From the NCBI RefSeq assembly GCF_040802235.1, contig NC_133157.1, forward strand, positions 21,655,501 to 21,719,500: a DNA stretch of 64,000 nt, given 5' to 3'. Below the pieces are notes generated by a model. It had not been told where the DNA came from and made no database searches. It saw only the letters and a list, made by a program, of their open reading frames with translations. The translations under genes were made by a program, and so were the position numbers. This DNA is from Manis javanica. Its lineage: Eukaryota > Chordata > Mammalia > Pholidota > Manidae. Numbering within the stretch: the first letter of the stretch is position 1; the number at the start of each line of letters is the position of its first letter. Shown in pieces: positions 11,470 to 24,335 of the stretch.

Positions 11470-13499
11470 TTAGTCAGTTTTCAACGAACGGCCTCACATT
11501 ATCATTTGCCCCTGACCCATGGATTATAGAACCAGTCCTGGTAGTCAGGCCTTAAAGTGCCTTCTTAAAAGAGGGGGTGAAGCTTGCATCTCCATGGCAG
11601 TTCCATAAAAATAAGGCTCGGAAGTGAAAGGAGAAATAAACAGTTGCAAATATGCTGGATGGGTCTGAAGGAAGTGTCCATCAAGACTAGGGGACAGAGG
11701 TTGTCCCCAATGGAAATTCTAAATATCGCAAGAAGACCAGACAGCGAGGAAGCAGGGTACATTTCTTCCAGCTATGCCACACTGACAAACACCGTGCCCC
11801 CATTTGACCACCTGATAGGTGTCTCCCAACTTAGCCTAAGTTCACAAGTTGTGGACCTTCAACAGCTAACACAGACTGGCGGAATTCCAGCAAGGTCGCA
11901 CCTAAGTGTATTCTTTTCTAACATTTTTTGGCAGCAGTAATGGAGACCTAGATTGCACAACGTATTTGAATTCATGTTCATCACTTGGCCGAAATAACTC
12001 TTGTTGGTGCTTTACCCACATGTCTTAAATATTTTTGAGTGTGAGACTACTGCCATCATCACTTTATGGGTCTCCTTGCCTCTGAGGATCTGAAAAAAAG
12101 CAGGATCCTTGAGATATCAGGAGTGAAATTATTTCAGTCCCATAGGTGTTGGAAACGTGTAGACAGCAGTTGCTGAAGATAATACTGACTCTACCCTTGA
12201 ACCTGAATGAGAGAGCCTTCTGGCTGAAGATGAGAATAAGAAAATGGAGAAGTATGAAATCTAGGTTTTTTTCCTGCTATAAGTTATAAAGGCAAGAGTT
12301 TTTATTTGGGGACTTTAAATTCTTCCTGGAAATTTAGCAATAAGGGAGGGTTTATTTTGTTCTAATTTACAGCTTTTTTTTCCTATTTGGGCTGGCATTC
12401 TATTATTTGGAATGTCATTGGGGCCCATTGTGAAGCCTTTGAAGATCTATATTGCCCAACACAGCTAAGCATAATGTGACATGCTAAAAAAAGTAGAGTC
12501 AATTATTATTCTAGAGGTCAACATACCTTGGAGTTTATTTAATTAATATATTGTTCTGTCCCATGTCAGAACCTTCTGTGGTGTCCAGTGGGACAGGAGG
12601 ACACAGAGGGGGACTCTCGGCATTATAGGTGGTCTCATGAACAGGAGACTCTGCTGATAATCTTCTGGTTTCTTCCTCTTGAGAGTCACGGGTTTCTTAA
12701 CAACTTGTGAGGAAAACAACTTTGATTTTCTGACTGGGGTGTTCAGGTATTTTACAATATAATGGCCCTACTCAGACCCAGAATCTGGCATTGAATTTAG
12801 GATGCTTGCCACAAGTTCCTGCTTTGCTCTTTGAGGGCATGCTTTAAAATGACTACTTGATGTTAAGCCTGGGAAGAGTTCATGACCTCTGTCCCAGTCA
12901 CTGTGTAAGTAACAGGTGTATGCTCCCCTGCTGTCTATCTCCTGTTCACCCCTGCACTGGGCTGTTCATTGCACTGCTGGCTGCCCACCTCCCTCGCACA
13001 CACAGCTTCTGGGGTTCGTACATAGTAAATCTTGTGACTCTATGGCCCTGGTGAGGGTATACTGAAACTGTGCCTTCTATCAACATGACTCCATGGGCCT
13101 CACTTCCCTAAAGTGGGAGCACAGCTGCTGAGGGAGCTACATGCCTACGCCTTGGAGTGGTGGTTCATATTCAAGTCATAATCTGCATATTCTCATTTCA
13201 AAACACCAGCCCTGGCTTCTCAGCACACATTGTTAAATCCAATTGGCTAAGAGAAAAAAAAAGGTCAGGGAAGCTGGTCTCTCCTGCACTCTCACTTTCT
13301 TGCCTAAAGGTTAAATAGAAACTTGGCCCCCTCTTTCCAGTATTGAAAGGGAGCTTCCACCTTTCCTGCCAGTTTCCTTCTGTCCAAGAAGGTTGCAAAT
13401 ACCTTTTGGGTTTTAACTCAAAGCTCTCCTTATTCTAATGCCTTCACAACTCTACCCTTGTTTATATGTCTGCATGACACTTGTCACCATGTTAAAACT

Positions 13500-13690
13500 A
13501 TTGATTTGTTTTTTGTGTTTTTTTTGGCTGTTCCCTGAATTGTAAGCATCACAGGGGCAGAGAGCTTGCTTTGTCCATTGACATAGGCTGATTGATAGAC
13601 AGATGACAGATAGATGGATCCAGAACCCTGCCTAGTACATGGTAGACACTCAGTAAACATTTGTTGAGTGAATAAATGAATGAATGAGTG
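13500..13690 (+). repeat. L2 LINE 3' end
   Basis: Textbook L2 terminus: 'gaattgtaagcatcacaggg', then 'cctagtacatggtagacact', 'cagtaaacatttgttgagtg' and repeated AATGAATGA at the end. A short GATA-like stretch interrupts it near 13595-13615. Confidence 0.85.
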
Positions 13691-15664
13691 AGTGGTTCCT
13701 CTGATTGGTGAGATTGGGGAAGGGACTTGAATATGTTTTGAATATCTCAGCTCTCTCTGGCCATCATGCTTCCAGCAGCCCTTCAAACAGGAGGGTACAT
13801 GGTTAATGTGCAATAAATTCCCCAGGTCCGGGGTTCTCCATCAAACAATCTGGGATGAAAGACAGAAGACTGGGGAGGGGCTGAAGAAGAGGAGGAAATG
13901 AAAGTTGTGTTGGCCTAATTCTTGGAAGATGGCATGAAAAGCTTTATTTCTTCAATCCGGCTTTATCAGCAAGGAAGCTGGTATTTTTATACCAGTCTGT
14001 ATTTGTTACTAGTTCCAAGCATTAAAGGTGAAAGGGTGGTGAAAGAAATCCACCACATTGGTCAAAATGAAAACAGTAGAGCCAGTTGCAATTAAAAATA
14101 AATGCCAGATTGATCTCCATGGATAATCAGGCACCTGTAGTAATAAGCTTAGATGTAGTTCAGTAATAAGCTCCTGTTCTTTTACTGGTAGCCACAAACT
14201 GAAAATGTATTCTAGGTCATCAGGTTTTAAAAGCAATATGATATGTTCCACATCAAGTAAAATGTCCATTGAATCTCTCTATTTTGCATGTATTTGCACG
14301 AAAGACAATATGAAAGTGTTTTTGATACATAAATAAGCTGCTTAATAGAGGGGACCTCACATTACTTAGTAATCTGGAATATGTTTACAATGTTTTAATG
14401 TGAATTTTTAAAGAAAAAAGTTATTAATCTCACTTTTCTATAGATTTTCTTACCCATCATTTTCCAAATTGCTGTGAGCTCTTTCCCGTGGGCAAGGAAG
14501 TTATTGTTCATCTGCAACCTGGAACATAGACCTGGGCTATCTATTTATCCCTGGGTTTTCTCTCATGATATCTAATCATGAGTTCTGGGCTTTAAGTCCC
14601 CTTGGGTAAGTTTATAATGCTACCTCCAGGTTGAGAACCCTACATTCAAGAGTGGGCTTCAGCAGCCAGAGATTCCAAAGTCCTTTACAACATAACCATA
14701 TTATATTCTCATTCTCTCTCTCTGTCATTTTTCAAAGTACCTTCAGATACATAATAAGTTTTATGATTGATTGTCATTTGAAGGGGTAATCTGAATTTGT
14801 AATATGGAGGTAGAGCTATTATTCTTTCTGAAATTATACTGGTGGTGTAATGGAAAGCCTAAATGGGCAGGGGGCCTAGATTAAGTCCTGAAATTAATGA
14901 GCAGTTTGGCTGACGATGAATTACCTCTCTGTTCTTGGTAAGGGAGTAGGACCAGAGGAATACTTTCCTTATAAATTCTATTACTGAGCAGTTATTTCAA
15001 AGGACACAATGAGCTCTCATAGGTTTTATTTTCTCTTGTTCTTTTCTTTCTTTAGTATTTTCTACCTTTCCGTAAGGAGGTTTTTTAGGTTACTTGATTC
15101 AACCAACAAAGACCAATAGGAGTAAACTAAAAACAAACGAAAACTAAAACTGAAAAGAAAAACAAAATAACCCAGGAGCAGGTGAAATGATTTTATCTAA
15201 ATTTAATTGTAAGCAGCCTAAGGTTTAGAAATAGGAAAACATCTCAAATACCATATTTGAGATATTAAGATATGGAGGTGCTGTTTCACCTGCTTCAAAC
15301 AATAACTAGCCTGAAGTTTATTCTTGAAGACAAATTGTATTATATGAGGACTTGTGAATTTTATTCAAAAGTATAGAAGTTTAGGTTAGAACAGTATAAA
15401 ATTGAGTGTTAAATCAGAATGGAAGGTGCTTTCTTGGAGGGAAAACTCTTGTTCTACAGTAAGGTTTGCTCTAAACATATTCCACTAAACATGTATCTTT
15501 GTGCCATTAAAATTAAATTTGGGTTGATGTGCTTTGGTTTGGAGCAATTGCATAATATCTATCCTTTTAAAGTAATAACAAAAAACCCTAAGCTGACACC
15601 TTGATATTTTTACATTTCTCCAAAAATTGTAACTCCTCTCCCCTCCGCACAAAAAAATAGCTTT

Positions 15665-15865
15665 TAGAAGTTGGTTCTGGGAATGGTAGTACAGCATGGA
15701 GAAGATAGCCAATGATTCTGTGAGATCTTCCTGTGTTTATAGAGAGTAACTGCACTAGTGGGGGTGAGGATTTAATAATATGGGTGACTGTTGAACCACT
15801 GTGTTATATACTTGAAACCAATATAAGATGGTATATCAACTATACTTCAGTTTTTTAAAAAAGGC
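15665..15865 (+). mobile_element. L1 LINE 3' UTR end
   Basis: Shares an ordered series of blocks with the L1 end at 9150-9350: 'gtagtacagcatgg', 'aataatatgggtga' followed by 'gttgaaccac', and 'ggtatatcaactatacttca'. It is the same family and orientation but more diverged, and is a 5'-truncated tail of about 200 bp. Confidence 0.75.
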
Positions 15866-16237
15866 TTTTAGTCAGAGTAACTTGCTATTCCAGTCTGTGT
15901 GAGATTTATGTTCTCATGCTGATTTATGTCATTTCATTTTGGTTTTTTTTTTTTCTTGCACTTTCAGAGTTTGGAACGTCTAGTTTAAACATATCTGTTG
16001 ACTCACTCCTTTCTTGGTAAAAGCTAATGGTCAATAAGTATACAATAAAGCAGCCCATCTAGTAACATTCTGTTAAATGCTGACTTACTGTTTCCCATAT
16101 GTCATTTATTTCCTAACAAAATAATGGCATTTACAGTTGTTCATGAAGTCAGCAAAAGTAAACAATTGAACAGAACCATACATTTAAAAAGAAGCAATGC
16201 AGAAAGAAAAAAACACCTTCAGAAATAAAAAAAATAC

Positions 16238-16267
16238 CTTTAGTATCTTGCTCGGGTTCAGTTTCTT
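16238..16267 (-). CDS. MUSK: MUSK 30-nt microexon: ten-residue insert between Ig2 and Ig3
   Basis: This exon adds exactly ten codons in phase 1-1. After joining to exon 5 it reads EETEPEQDTK, followed by VFARILRAP from the next exon. This matches the acidic EEESEPEQDTK-type insert known from mammalian MUSK transcripts, with Ser changed to Thr (recalled). The acceptor is ctattaatag after a modest pyrimidine tract at 16268. The donor gtattt at 16237 is weak. Short length and a weak donor are typical of an optional exon. Because it is a multiple of three, it can be included or skipped without changing the frame. It lengthens and acidifies the Ig2-Ig3 linker. Confidence 0.9.
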
Positions 16268-17159
16268 CTATTAATAGAAATGATAAGACAAACGCACACA
16301 TAATAAACACACAAACAAAAACAACACATCATGAAAAGGGAAATTTTGACCACAGAAACATCAGTTGAGCAACAAGATTAATTAGAATCTGCTTGTTTCT
16401 TATTTCAATAAGAAACAAATGCAATCCAGGGAAACTGCTGACTTTTTAAAAGCAAACTGTTAAATGATATAAAGTTTCAAATTCTTACTTTCCGTCAGGC
16501 AATACTACATAGAAAATAAGCTGCAGCATACCCAACAAAGCTTGTTCATGCATTTTTTATTTTAATGTGGACAATTACCCTTTCTTTCAAGGCAACAGAC
16601 CATCTACTATTCTGATAAATTGTGTTTCCCCTTGTTAGTTTGGCTTCGCCTTTTACGAGGCCCTGCTGTGAAGTCAGTGATGTTGAATCTGGGATCTCAG
16701 CTATCATTTCCATGGCAATAGACTCATGTTGCGGTAAACAGGGATTAGGGGGTTTCTGCAGAACACGGCCTACCACCAACAGAGATTCTCTCCCCTGGAT
16801 CAACTCCCAGAGGCTTCTCAGGGCAGAGAAGCAAATCATCTTCTAGGAACCTACCAGTGAAGCAAGCTACAAAGAAAGATGTGGAAATGTTTAAATTGGG
16901 TATACAGAATTGAGAATTTACAAATTTTTTATAAGCCTAGAAAAGAGACAACTAACATTCCAAAATGTTTAATGTAACCATATTAGACATAGCTCCCACA
17001 TGGAGCTCAACTTTTCTTTCCTGACGGTTTATTTTCTCATGTCAATTTAGATTTCCTTGGAATTAGTGATCAGTCAACTGCAACATTTGTTTATAAGTAT
17101 AAATACCTTAAGAATACATTTGCATAGTTCTAAACAGACTATAGAAACACATTGTGTAT

Positions 17160-17335
17160 GATCTTGTTTAACCCTGGCCAAATCCCTGTGATTGTACATA
17201 ACTGATATTATTCAGCCCATTTTCCAGACAAGGAATCTGAGACTCAGAGATTCGCTGCATGAGAGCAGAGCCAAAATTCCACTCCATTTATCAGACATCA
17301 TCTTCTATTCTAATCTAGCATCATAGTGAGAAGGC
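17160..17335 (+). repeat. MIR SINE relic
   Basis: Recognised by 'cagcccattttccagacaag' and 'gaatctgagactcagagatt', the MIR core, with a diverged 3' part. Borders approximate. Confidence 0.65.
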
Positions 17336-18389
17336 TTAGCACCCAACTTTTTTTTCACTTAACGTTTTTACACTTAGCACCCAATCCTCTTAAATTTAAG
17401 TGAACTTAGAATTTCCCCATTAGGTTTTACTCTGAATTTTTCCTATGTCCACCAACCAGGTTAGTGACACATTCTTGTTTTATTTTTCTAAGTATCAAGG
17501 TCAAAGACTACTTAAAATTTCCAAACTGAATACATTTATGATTAAAAGAAGAATTAAATCTTGTTTGTCAAATGTACCTCTCAACAAAAAAATCATTTTT
17601 TTTATAACATCCCTGACAGTGCCTGGTAAAGTCTAGTTATCAGATAAATAGAAGTTTCTTTCCATACTTAAAACTGGTCATCTGAGCACCTAAGGCTGGA
17701 GAGATTCCCTGTTTTGTAACAGAAACCTTAATTTAATCTGAAGAAATAAACGAAGGTCCATGGTTGGGAATATTGGGCCTGAAAATTTTCATCTGAATGC
17801 TTTGGGGTTGGGTATGTCTTTCTAGTTCTTCAGCACAATTGGTGCTTATTTCCAAACTTGGAAAAAAATCTTATTTAATTCTATGTTCACCAGCTGAGTA
17901 CCTATATATGAGGGGCTGAGATGGGCTTGGGACTCCTATGGGAATACTAAGTGTCTTTTCTTCCCTGGATGCAATAGCTCTAAAATTTCATCCCACTAGG
18001 GTGGAACGGCCTCAGGAAGTTTTGAGTGTCCTATTCACTCACTGTTCTTTTCTGTTATACCGCTTTTTTCCGGGTTTGGAGCAAGTGCAGGTAAATCCTG
18101 CATCTCCAGTGATCTTTTCCTGGACTGTATACTTGGGAGAATAGCCTGAGGGCAATGCTGGCTTTCCTTTGCTGTTTTCCACTTCGTTGTTATTTTGTTA
18201 TCACTACTATTGTTCATTTTGCTTGATGTGTTTGCAATTGGAAGCAGTGTGAAGTTTTGAAAGAATATGCCCATTTCCTGCACTCTTTCAAAAGAAGAAA
18301 AGAATGTCTAAGATTTGCCAATTTCCTAGGGGGGAGACCTAGAATTTCTCCCAGAAATTTTATCTTCATATATAGACCCTCAAAATATC

Positions 18390-18495
18390 TCTCTACACAC
18401 AAATGCAAATGTACATATTTGTACATACATATTTATATATGCTTATATGTTAATAAACACATATGTGCACACATTCACATACATGCACACACAAT
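18390..18495. repeat. CA/TA-rich low-complexity stretch
   Basis: Degenerate mix of ACAC, ACAT and ATAT units. It is not a clean microsatellite. Confidence 0.6.
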
Positions 18496-19829
18496 TGAGA
18501 TTACTTTAAGTTAGAGAAAATTCTGGGAGAATGATCAGCAAAAGCTACTTAAGCTTAAGTACACTCATTTAGTGTGTGAGGTGTATTTTATCATTTCAAG
18601 ATCAGACTGTACTCCTGGTTGTTCCATTATTCAGCTATCTAGCCTACTAGGATTCTCTTGACTTCTGAACTTACTGTTTTACCATTTACCAATTTTCCTT
18701 CCCTGCTTTCTTGGGATTGTTCAGTAGGATGTTTAGAGAGTCAGAGATTTATTGGAATAATCTGAGATAAGATCAACATCCAAGCTAAATAGTATACCCA
18801 TCATTTTCTTGAATATTTTGGCTTATGGGGAACTTAGTACTGTCATAACAACCCATTTTAAACAACTCTGCTAAAAAATAAAAAAGAGTATGTTCTAAAT
18901 CAGACCAACGCCAGTCTCTTTATAATTACGACCAAAAGACCTCATTTCTACTGGACAAAAATGAAGAAAGAAATCCATCAAATAGTTTCATTTTCCCAAG
19001 GTTGTCAGTCTCAGTTCACCATTCTGATCGCTCAGTTTTGAACTTAATGCTCCTATCTTGATGTATCCTCTTTATCTTGTGGCACCCAGAACTGAAACTC
19101 AAGCACACATGTAGAGTCTTACAAATTCAAAGAACAGGACTCTTTCTAAATACTCTACCTCTATTAATATAAATTTGTACAAGTTTTCATTTGCATTCAT
19201 ATAATAATAGAGTTAGATCATTGATTCCATTGACGATCATGGCTATCCAACACTTGTCTTTATACTTGTTCTCATAAGGGCCTATCTCCCCAAGTTAGAA
19301 TGTGAATGTGAATATGTATGTGTGTGAATATGGTTTGATTTCTAAGAAAGATAAATTAAGTTTTTCCTACTTAAATCACCTTACTAGTTGGTTGGGGAAG
19401 AAATTTGGAGGGGAAATGTATTGCTGCATAGGAGAGAAAGTAACATCATACAGGTTGTGTAGACACTGTGGAGAGAAAGAAACAAACCCAGAAGAGAAAA
19501 CAGGCAGAACCGTGGGGTGCTTTCTGGTCCTTTGGCTGGAAGAGTGAGGAGGGCCAAGATGATAGGAGTTTGGCTACCTAGAGCTGGAGTCTCAAGGGAG
19601 GCTCATGAAATATGCATTCTTTGCACTTTGTAGGATGGCATTGTTTATAATTTTCTTCATGGGCAATAGCTTAAAAAATCTCTGACCATCTGGTACTTTA
19701 AGAACACTATTCTTGGGCTTTTGGGAAATCAAGCCATATTAATAGGATCATTTCCTTGCAGTCATATATAATACCTCGACAACTACCCAGGCAGGAATAT
19801 CTGGTTAGAATCCTCACTCTAATGCTTAG

Positions 19830-19990
19830 GAGCAGTTTGATCTGGGCTGTTCCTCAACTTTCTGAACTTCAGTTTCTTCATGCAGAACATGTAGATATCA
19901 TCTTCAACTCACAGAATTATGGAGAAGATTAAATGAAATAACTTGTACAAAGTATTTAATATAGCAACTAACACATAGCTAGAAAGTATT
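19830..19990 (-). repeat. MIR SINE relic
   Basis: Reverse-complement MIR: 'cttcagtttcttcatgcaga', then 'attatggagaagattaaatg' and 'caactaacacatagctagaa'. Confidence 0.65.
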
Positions 19991-20009
19991 GGAGGCTAAT
20001 TTTGAAGCT

Positions 20010-20062
20010 AGGTCTCCTCCCTTGCCCTTCCTCTGTCCCTTCCTCCCTCCCTCCCTTCCTTC
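20010..20062. repeat. Polypyrimidine (CCTT)n-like tract
   Basis: About 50 bp of C and T with TCCC and TTCC units, almost free of purines. Confidence 0.8.
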
Positions 20063-21194
20063 CTAGAGCTATTTCTATCTCTATGGCATCTTCCTGACTG
20101 GTAAAAGCCCTCTACCTGACTTCAAAAGAAGATGGTTATTTTATTATTTTACTTTAAACTGTCAATCTGCCTTAGCTGGCTGCATCCCAGGAATTGCGCC
20201 TATTGAGCACCCTTTTTGTAGGCATTAGAAGCATGTACTTAAATCCATTCCTCAATTATCTGAGAGGAATCACTTTGTAGAAATAGAAATCCGCTCTTCA
20301 GATCCTATTATTAAAACATGAATGCTAATCAATACTAGATTATTTGACTGTTCTTCCAGGCTACATTTTGTCTCAGCTAGCATTATATTTTAAGAATTAT
20401 GAAGTCAAAGACACCTGTTACAGATGAGCCCCACAAAGAACAAAAAGGGTCAGTTTAATTGTTTTATTTATTTTATAAACCAAAACTGGCTAGGGGGTAG
20501 TTGAAAAGTAATCCCATTGAAGCTCTGTGGTACTTTGTTTCTGAACAGGCTCTTTTGTTTTCCAATCATTGAAAGAAAACCTGACAATAATAATGATAAA
20601 CCCAAGTAAATACCTGCTTTTCCTTTCCTGGCTTCTTGTAACTAAAGCAAAGAAACCCGATCCTGGGTATTGCCACTGTTTATACATTTCTCCCCTTTGA
20701 TGCAGAGCAATGCATGAGGGGGCTGATCTACGTGACTCCATCTCTGAAGGAACTGGAATGCAAGCTCCCTTAGAAACATACACAGCACCCCCCAAACAGT
20801 GAGTCTTCTCCAAGTCCTCCATGTAAGACTTGCTCGCCTCTGTGACATCACGCTTCTCTAAAGCGCCTTGGGCTGGGAAGGTTTCTGTGGCCTGTGAATA
20901 ATGACTATGAACAAGAAGTGTTTACCAAGTAAATCCAACAAGAGCCACATGAAGTTAAGTTGTTTTTCTTTCAGTCCTGGACATAGATAGAGCAACTCTT
21001 AAGAATATTTTTGTTAAAATAGTTCTGAAAATATATTAGGGGGTTAACTATAAACCAATACAGAAGTTGGACTTTGGTTCCCATTCACTTTTTTCATTCT
21101 TTAAAAATTATGATATTTTCTGGTTTTAATGGGAAGAGATGCTAAACTGCTTAATCACCAGGACAGAAGCCTTTCTTCGTTTACTCTTCTAAAA

Positions 21195-21338
21195 GGTTTT
21201 TAGTTTGAAATAACTTTAGATTTATAGAAGGGTTACAAAGTTAGAATAGACAGTTTTCAAGCACCCTTCACTCAACTTCCTCTAATGTTAGCATCTTACA
21301 CAACCATGGTACATTTATCAAAATCTTAGTTTACTTTT

Positions 21339-21342
<4 letters not shown>
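21195..21342 (+). repeat. Old L1-derived fragment
   Basis: Contains 'aactttagatttatagaagg' with 'gttacaaagttagaatagac' and 'catggtacatttatcaaaat', a sequence common in old L1M elements. A diverged relative lies at 41165-41375. Confidence 0.5.

Positions 21343-21383
<41 letters not shown>
21343..21383. repeat. (TA)n microsatellite
   Basis: About 41 bp of uninterrupted TA units, inserted within or at the end of the L1-like fragment. Confidence 0.95.
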
Positions 21384-21388
<5 letters not shown>

Positions 21389-21889
21389 TAATCTCATGAA
21401 AAGAAAGATATCTGACTTCTGATAGCAAAGAAGCTTAAGTTTATTAAGAACCAGAAGTTTTTTAATTTTAAAGTTTGTATTTTTTTAGCTAACCAGAATT
21501 TTAGCTGGGAAAAGAAAAAGAAGGAGCCATAATCTGAATCTTAACCTTAATCTTAGTATCCTGGTTGTCTAAAGTAGCTTGGATTTGGAACATTTCTGTG
21601 GCTTTTGAGATGGGATTCTGATGTCCAAATAGGACGTGTAAGTACTCAAACTGTAGGTTCCCAAGATGACAAGATGGTAGAGATATACCCATTTAAAAAT
21701 CAAGTCCAGGAAAGAACAGCATGTAGTATAATCCCAGTGTTAGCCTGTGAGTCAAATTGTAGCTCATTCTGGTTTTTATAGCACCACTAACACATACTGT
21801 CCTAAACTCTCTAGTTTATCTTTTACTTCTTGGTTATGAGTCAGTGTCAGCCTATGCTTGTATGATAAATCTGCGTTTTCCCTTCCTTC

Positions 21890-22200
21890 ACTGTGATACG
21901 ACCTGTAGCATGAGCTGCTATTCATCCATCAAAGCCCTGTTGGACCTCACCTCTCTGAAGCCTTCCTTACCTATCACACCATCTCCCCTGTCCTGTGTAT
22001 GTATTCTACACAAACTTCAATCATTGCAATTATATTGAACTGTGATTATTATAATTTCTTGCTTGCACATCCATCTTCCTCACTAAATTTGAAAACTTGT
22101 CAAGAAATGAACCATGTCTTATTTATCTCTGTGTCTTTAGGAATAACTCATTATATGGGATATAGTAGGCATTCAACAATGAATAAATTTGAAGCTATCC
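21890..22200 (+). repeat. L2 LINE relic, 3' region
   Basis: Pyrimidine-rich L2 text with 'tgaaaacttgtcaagaaatg', 'tttatctctgtgtctttagg' and 'gtaggcattcaacaatgaat' as the degraded 3' end. Confidence 0.65.
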
Positions 22201-22292
22201 CAATCTTTATCTACTAATTATGGATAAGTTAACTTTCTTCTTAAGACTTTAGCTTCATCTGGCATAAAGGCAGTCCAAGTAGAAATCCTCAA

Positions 22293-22478
22293 GTCAGTGT
22301 TTCTCAAAGTGTGGTTCAATGGACTACTTACATAAGGATCATTTGGGATATTGTTAAAAGGCCCTACCAAGACCCATCAGATCTGATTCTCTGAGGAATC
22401 CTAGAGCTGTGACTTTTAATAAGATCTGCAGATGCTTCTGGTGTATACTGGTATTTGAGAACCACAAACTTAGAGGGA
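22293..22478 (+). mobile_element. MER5A (hAT-Charlie MITE) relic
   Basis: Terminal block 'cagtgtttctcaaagtgtgg' at the left and 'tttgagaaccacaaa' at the right are the inverted ends of MER5A. Between them are 'gatctgattctctgagg' and 'aataagatctgcagatgctt'. It is a non-autonomous DNA transposon, long inactive. Confidence 0.85.
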
Positions 22479-23239
22479 GAGTTCCATTAATCCATCAGCT
22501 TCATTATTTCCATAGAGGTTTCAAAGTGAATAATCAAGGATGGGACAATACATTAAATGAAATAACAACACACTAGTTTCAGGGAAAAGGAGAGTTCTTG
22601 TCAGTTTAGTATAACAGATACTATGACTCAGCTTCAGAATGAATTCTGAGGTATATGCCAAGTAAGGCAAAAAATAAGGTGAAAGAAAGTACAGTTTTCA
22701 CTATTTGAAACAAAAAAAAATGCCAGTTTCTCAGGAGAGACCATTTTTTCCCACAGGCACAATTTTTTAAATTTCTCACTTAAGGTTTACTTCAGAATGA
22801 TCAGTATTTCTAACAAGATTTCTGGAAAACAGCTCTTTCTGTAGTGAGTAAAATACGATGTAAACTCAGGATATGTATTGAGGCTGCTTTGACTTTCATG
22901 TTGTTATGTTGGGTTTTGGACAAGCTGACTCCAAACAGCCCCTCTCCAGTTTACCAGGAAAGGCACATCTTCATAGTGCTCCTGAGGTAAGCTTCCTAAC
23001 ATCACTTGTCAAGTTATAATCTCTAATCCAAGAATGCAGATACAAAGCATTGCTGATTGAGGGTAGATTTATGTTCTTTGGAAACAGAAGAGCATTTGGT
23101 AATGTTGACATTCTATTTATGAAATTTGAGAAGCCTAGACAGCAACATTCTCTCTGTGGAAGTCATCCAGCTTTATAGCAATGCAAACAACAGATGACAA
23201 TACCAACAAAAGCCAGAATGTTCAAAAAGCTACCCTGTA

Positions 23240-23400
23240 GATGCTCTAAATATGCTGTCCACTTTAAGGACTCTACATGCTAAGGAATAATGACCCCATT
23301 TCACAAATGAGGAAATAGACTTGCAGAGATTAATTAAATTATCCAGCCTCACAAAACCAGTAAGTGCAGAGTCAGGATTAACCCCCAGGTCTATATGATG
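23240..23400 (+). repeat. MIR SINE relic
   Basis: The MIR core 'ccccatttcacaaatgagga' is followed by 'gtaagtgcagagtcaggatt' and a 'ccaggtctatatgatgttaa' end. Confidence 0.7.
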
Positions 23401-23479
23401 TTAATTGAACAATCCAGGGTCCTGATAATAAATCTAGAGAAAGGAAAGACTCAAGATAGGCTAATGGAAGATGTCCTGG

Positions 23480-23640
23480 CTTAGGAATGGAGGCATCCAA
23501 GCTCCTTGCTAACCCGGGCAAAGAAATGATTTTTCTGGTCTCAAGTTTTCATTATCTGCAAAATAAGGCATTGAGCTATGACTTCTGGGGCCCATGCTGG
23601 CTTTAAATCCTATGGTTACTCTTGTGATAGATCCAAAGCT
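23480..23640 (-). repeat. MIR SINE relic
   Basis: Reverse-complement MIR: 'ctaacccgggcaaagaaatg' followed by 'tctcaagttttcattatctg' and 'caaaataaggcattgagcta'. Confidence 0.5.
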
Positions 23641-23804
23641 AATAAAAATCAACTCTATTTTAAATAAAATTTAGTTTTTGCCATTGAATTTCACTTTTTC
23701 TACCTCAAAGATAAAGATGACACATCAAATAAAGAACTACAATTATCTTTACAAGTGCTTAAATCATTGCTTCTGTTGTACAGAAGTTACATTAGTCTTA
23801 GAAC

Positions 23805-24055
23805 TAACATTGGTAACCACTATTTGAGGGATTACTCTGTGTCAAGCATTCTTCTAAGAGCTTTAAATATGTCATCTAAGTTTATCCTTTAGAATTTATG
23901 AGGTAGAAAGTATTATTAGCTTCATTTTGTAGATAGGGAAACTGAGGCACAAAGAGACTAAGTAACTGATCTGACATTACACAGTGATGGAACCAGGATT
24001 TGAACTCAGGCAGATTACTCTAGACTCCAGAGCCATGTTATTAGCTAGTACATTA
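23805..24055 (+). repeat. MIR SINE, nearly full length
   Basis: Clear MIR from 'attactctgtgtcaagcatt' through 'agatagggaaactgaggcac' to 'aaccaggatttgaactcagg' and a 'ccagagccatgttatta' end. Confidence 0.85.
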
Positions 24056-24239
24056 AGTTCCCTCCCAAAATCATGCCTTGTATAGTTAATCATTCATGGA
24101 AGTTCATATATTACTTAAAATCTGAAAGTTGTGTCTTTGGTTTCTGAAGGAAATAACTGAATGTAATATTATTTAAATTCCGTGTTGCCATATAGTTCTA
24201 ATAGCTTTCTGTGATATCCTCCCATGATTCAAAATAGTT

Positions 24240-24335
24240 ATATTTTGAAATTAAGCCAGTGAAGGTATGACCTTCTCTGTCTTTCACAATGCCTGAAATA
24301 TCACTCAGGGAATCTTTGTTGAATAAATTAGCCAT
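24240..24335 (+). repeat. L2 LINE 3' end fragment
   Basis: 'cacaatgcctgaaatatcac' followed by 'gaatctttgttgaataaatt' matches the degraded L2 terminus. Confidence 0.5.

Larger units (their letters stand above)
8761..16237 (-). other. MUSK intron 6
   Basis: This intron lies between the microexon and the first Ig3 exon. It holds an L1 3' end (8836-9370), L2 (9375-9870), MIR (10170-10335), an L1-like tail (10890-11095), a GC-richer short open frame with a hairpin (11341-11469), L2 (13500-13690) and a second L1 3' end (15665-15865). I see nothing identifiable in 11470-13499 or 13691-15664. Confidence 0.9.

Noticed and set aside
11584-11940. Plus-strand frame of 118 codons in intron 6
   Set aside because: Composition and residue pattern are not protein-like, with no recognisable domain and no transcript signals.
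12520-12740. Minus-strand stretch reading like a Lys/Arg-rich peptide segment
   Set aside because: No good acceptor or donor, no match to MUSK or any family I know, and stops close by.
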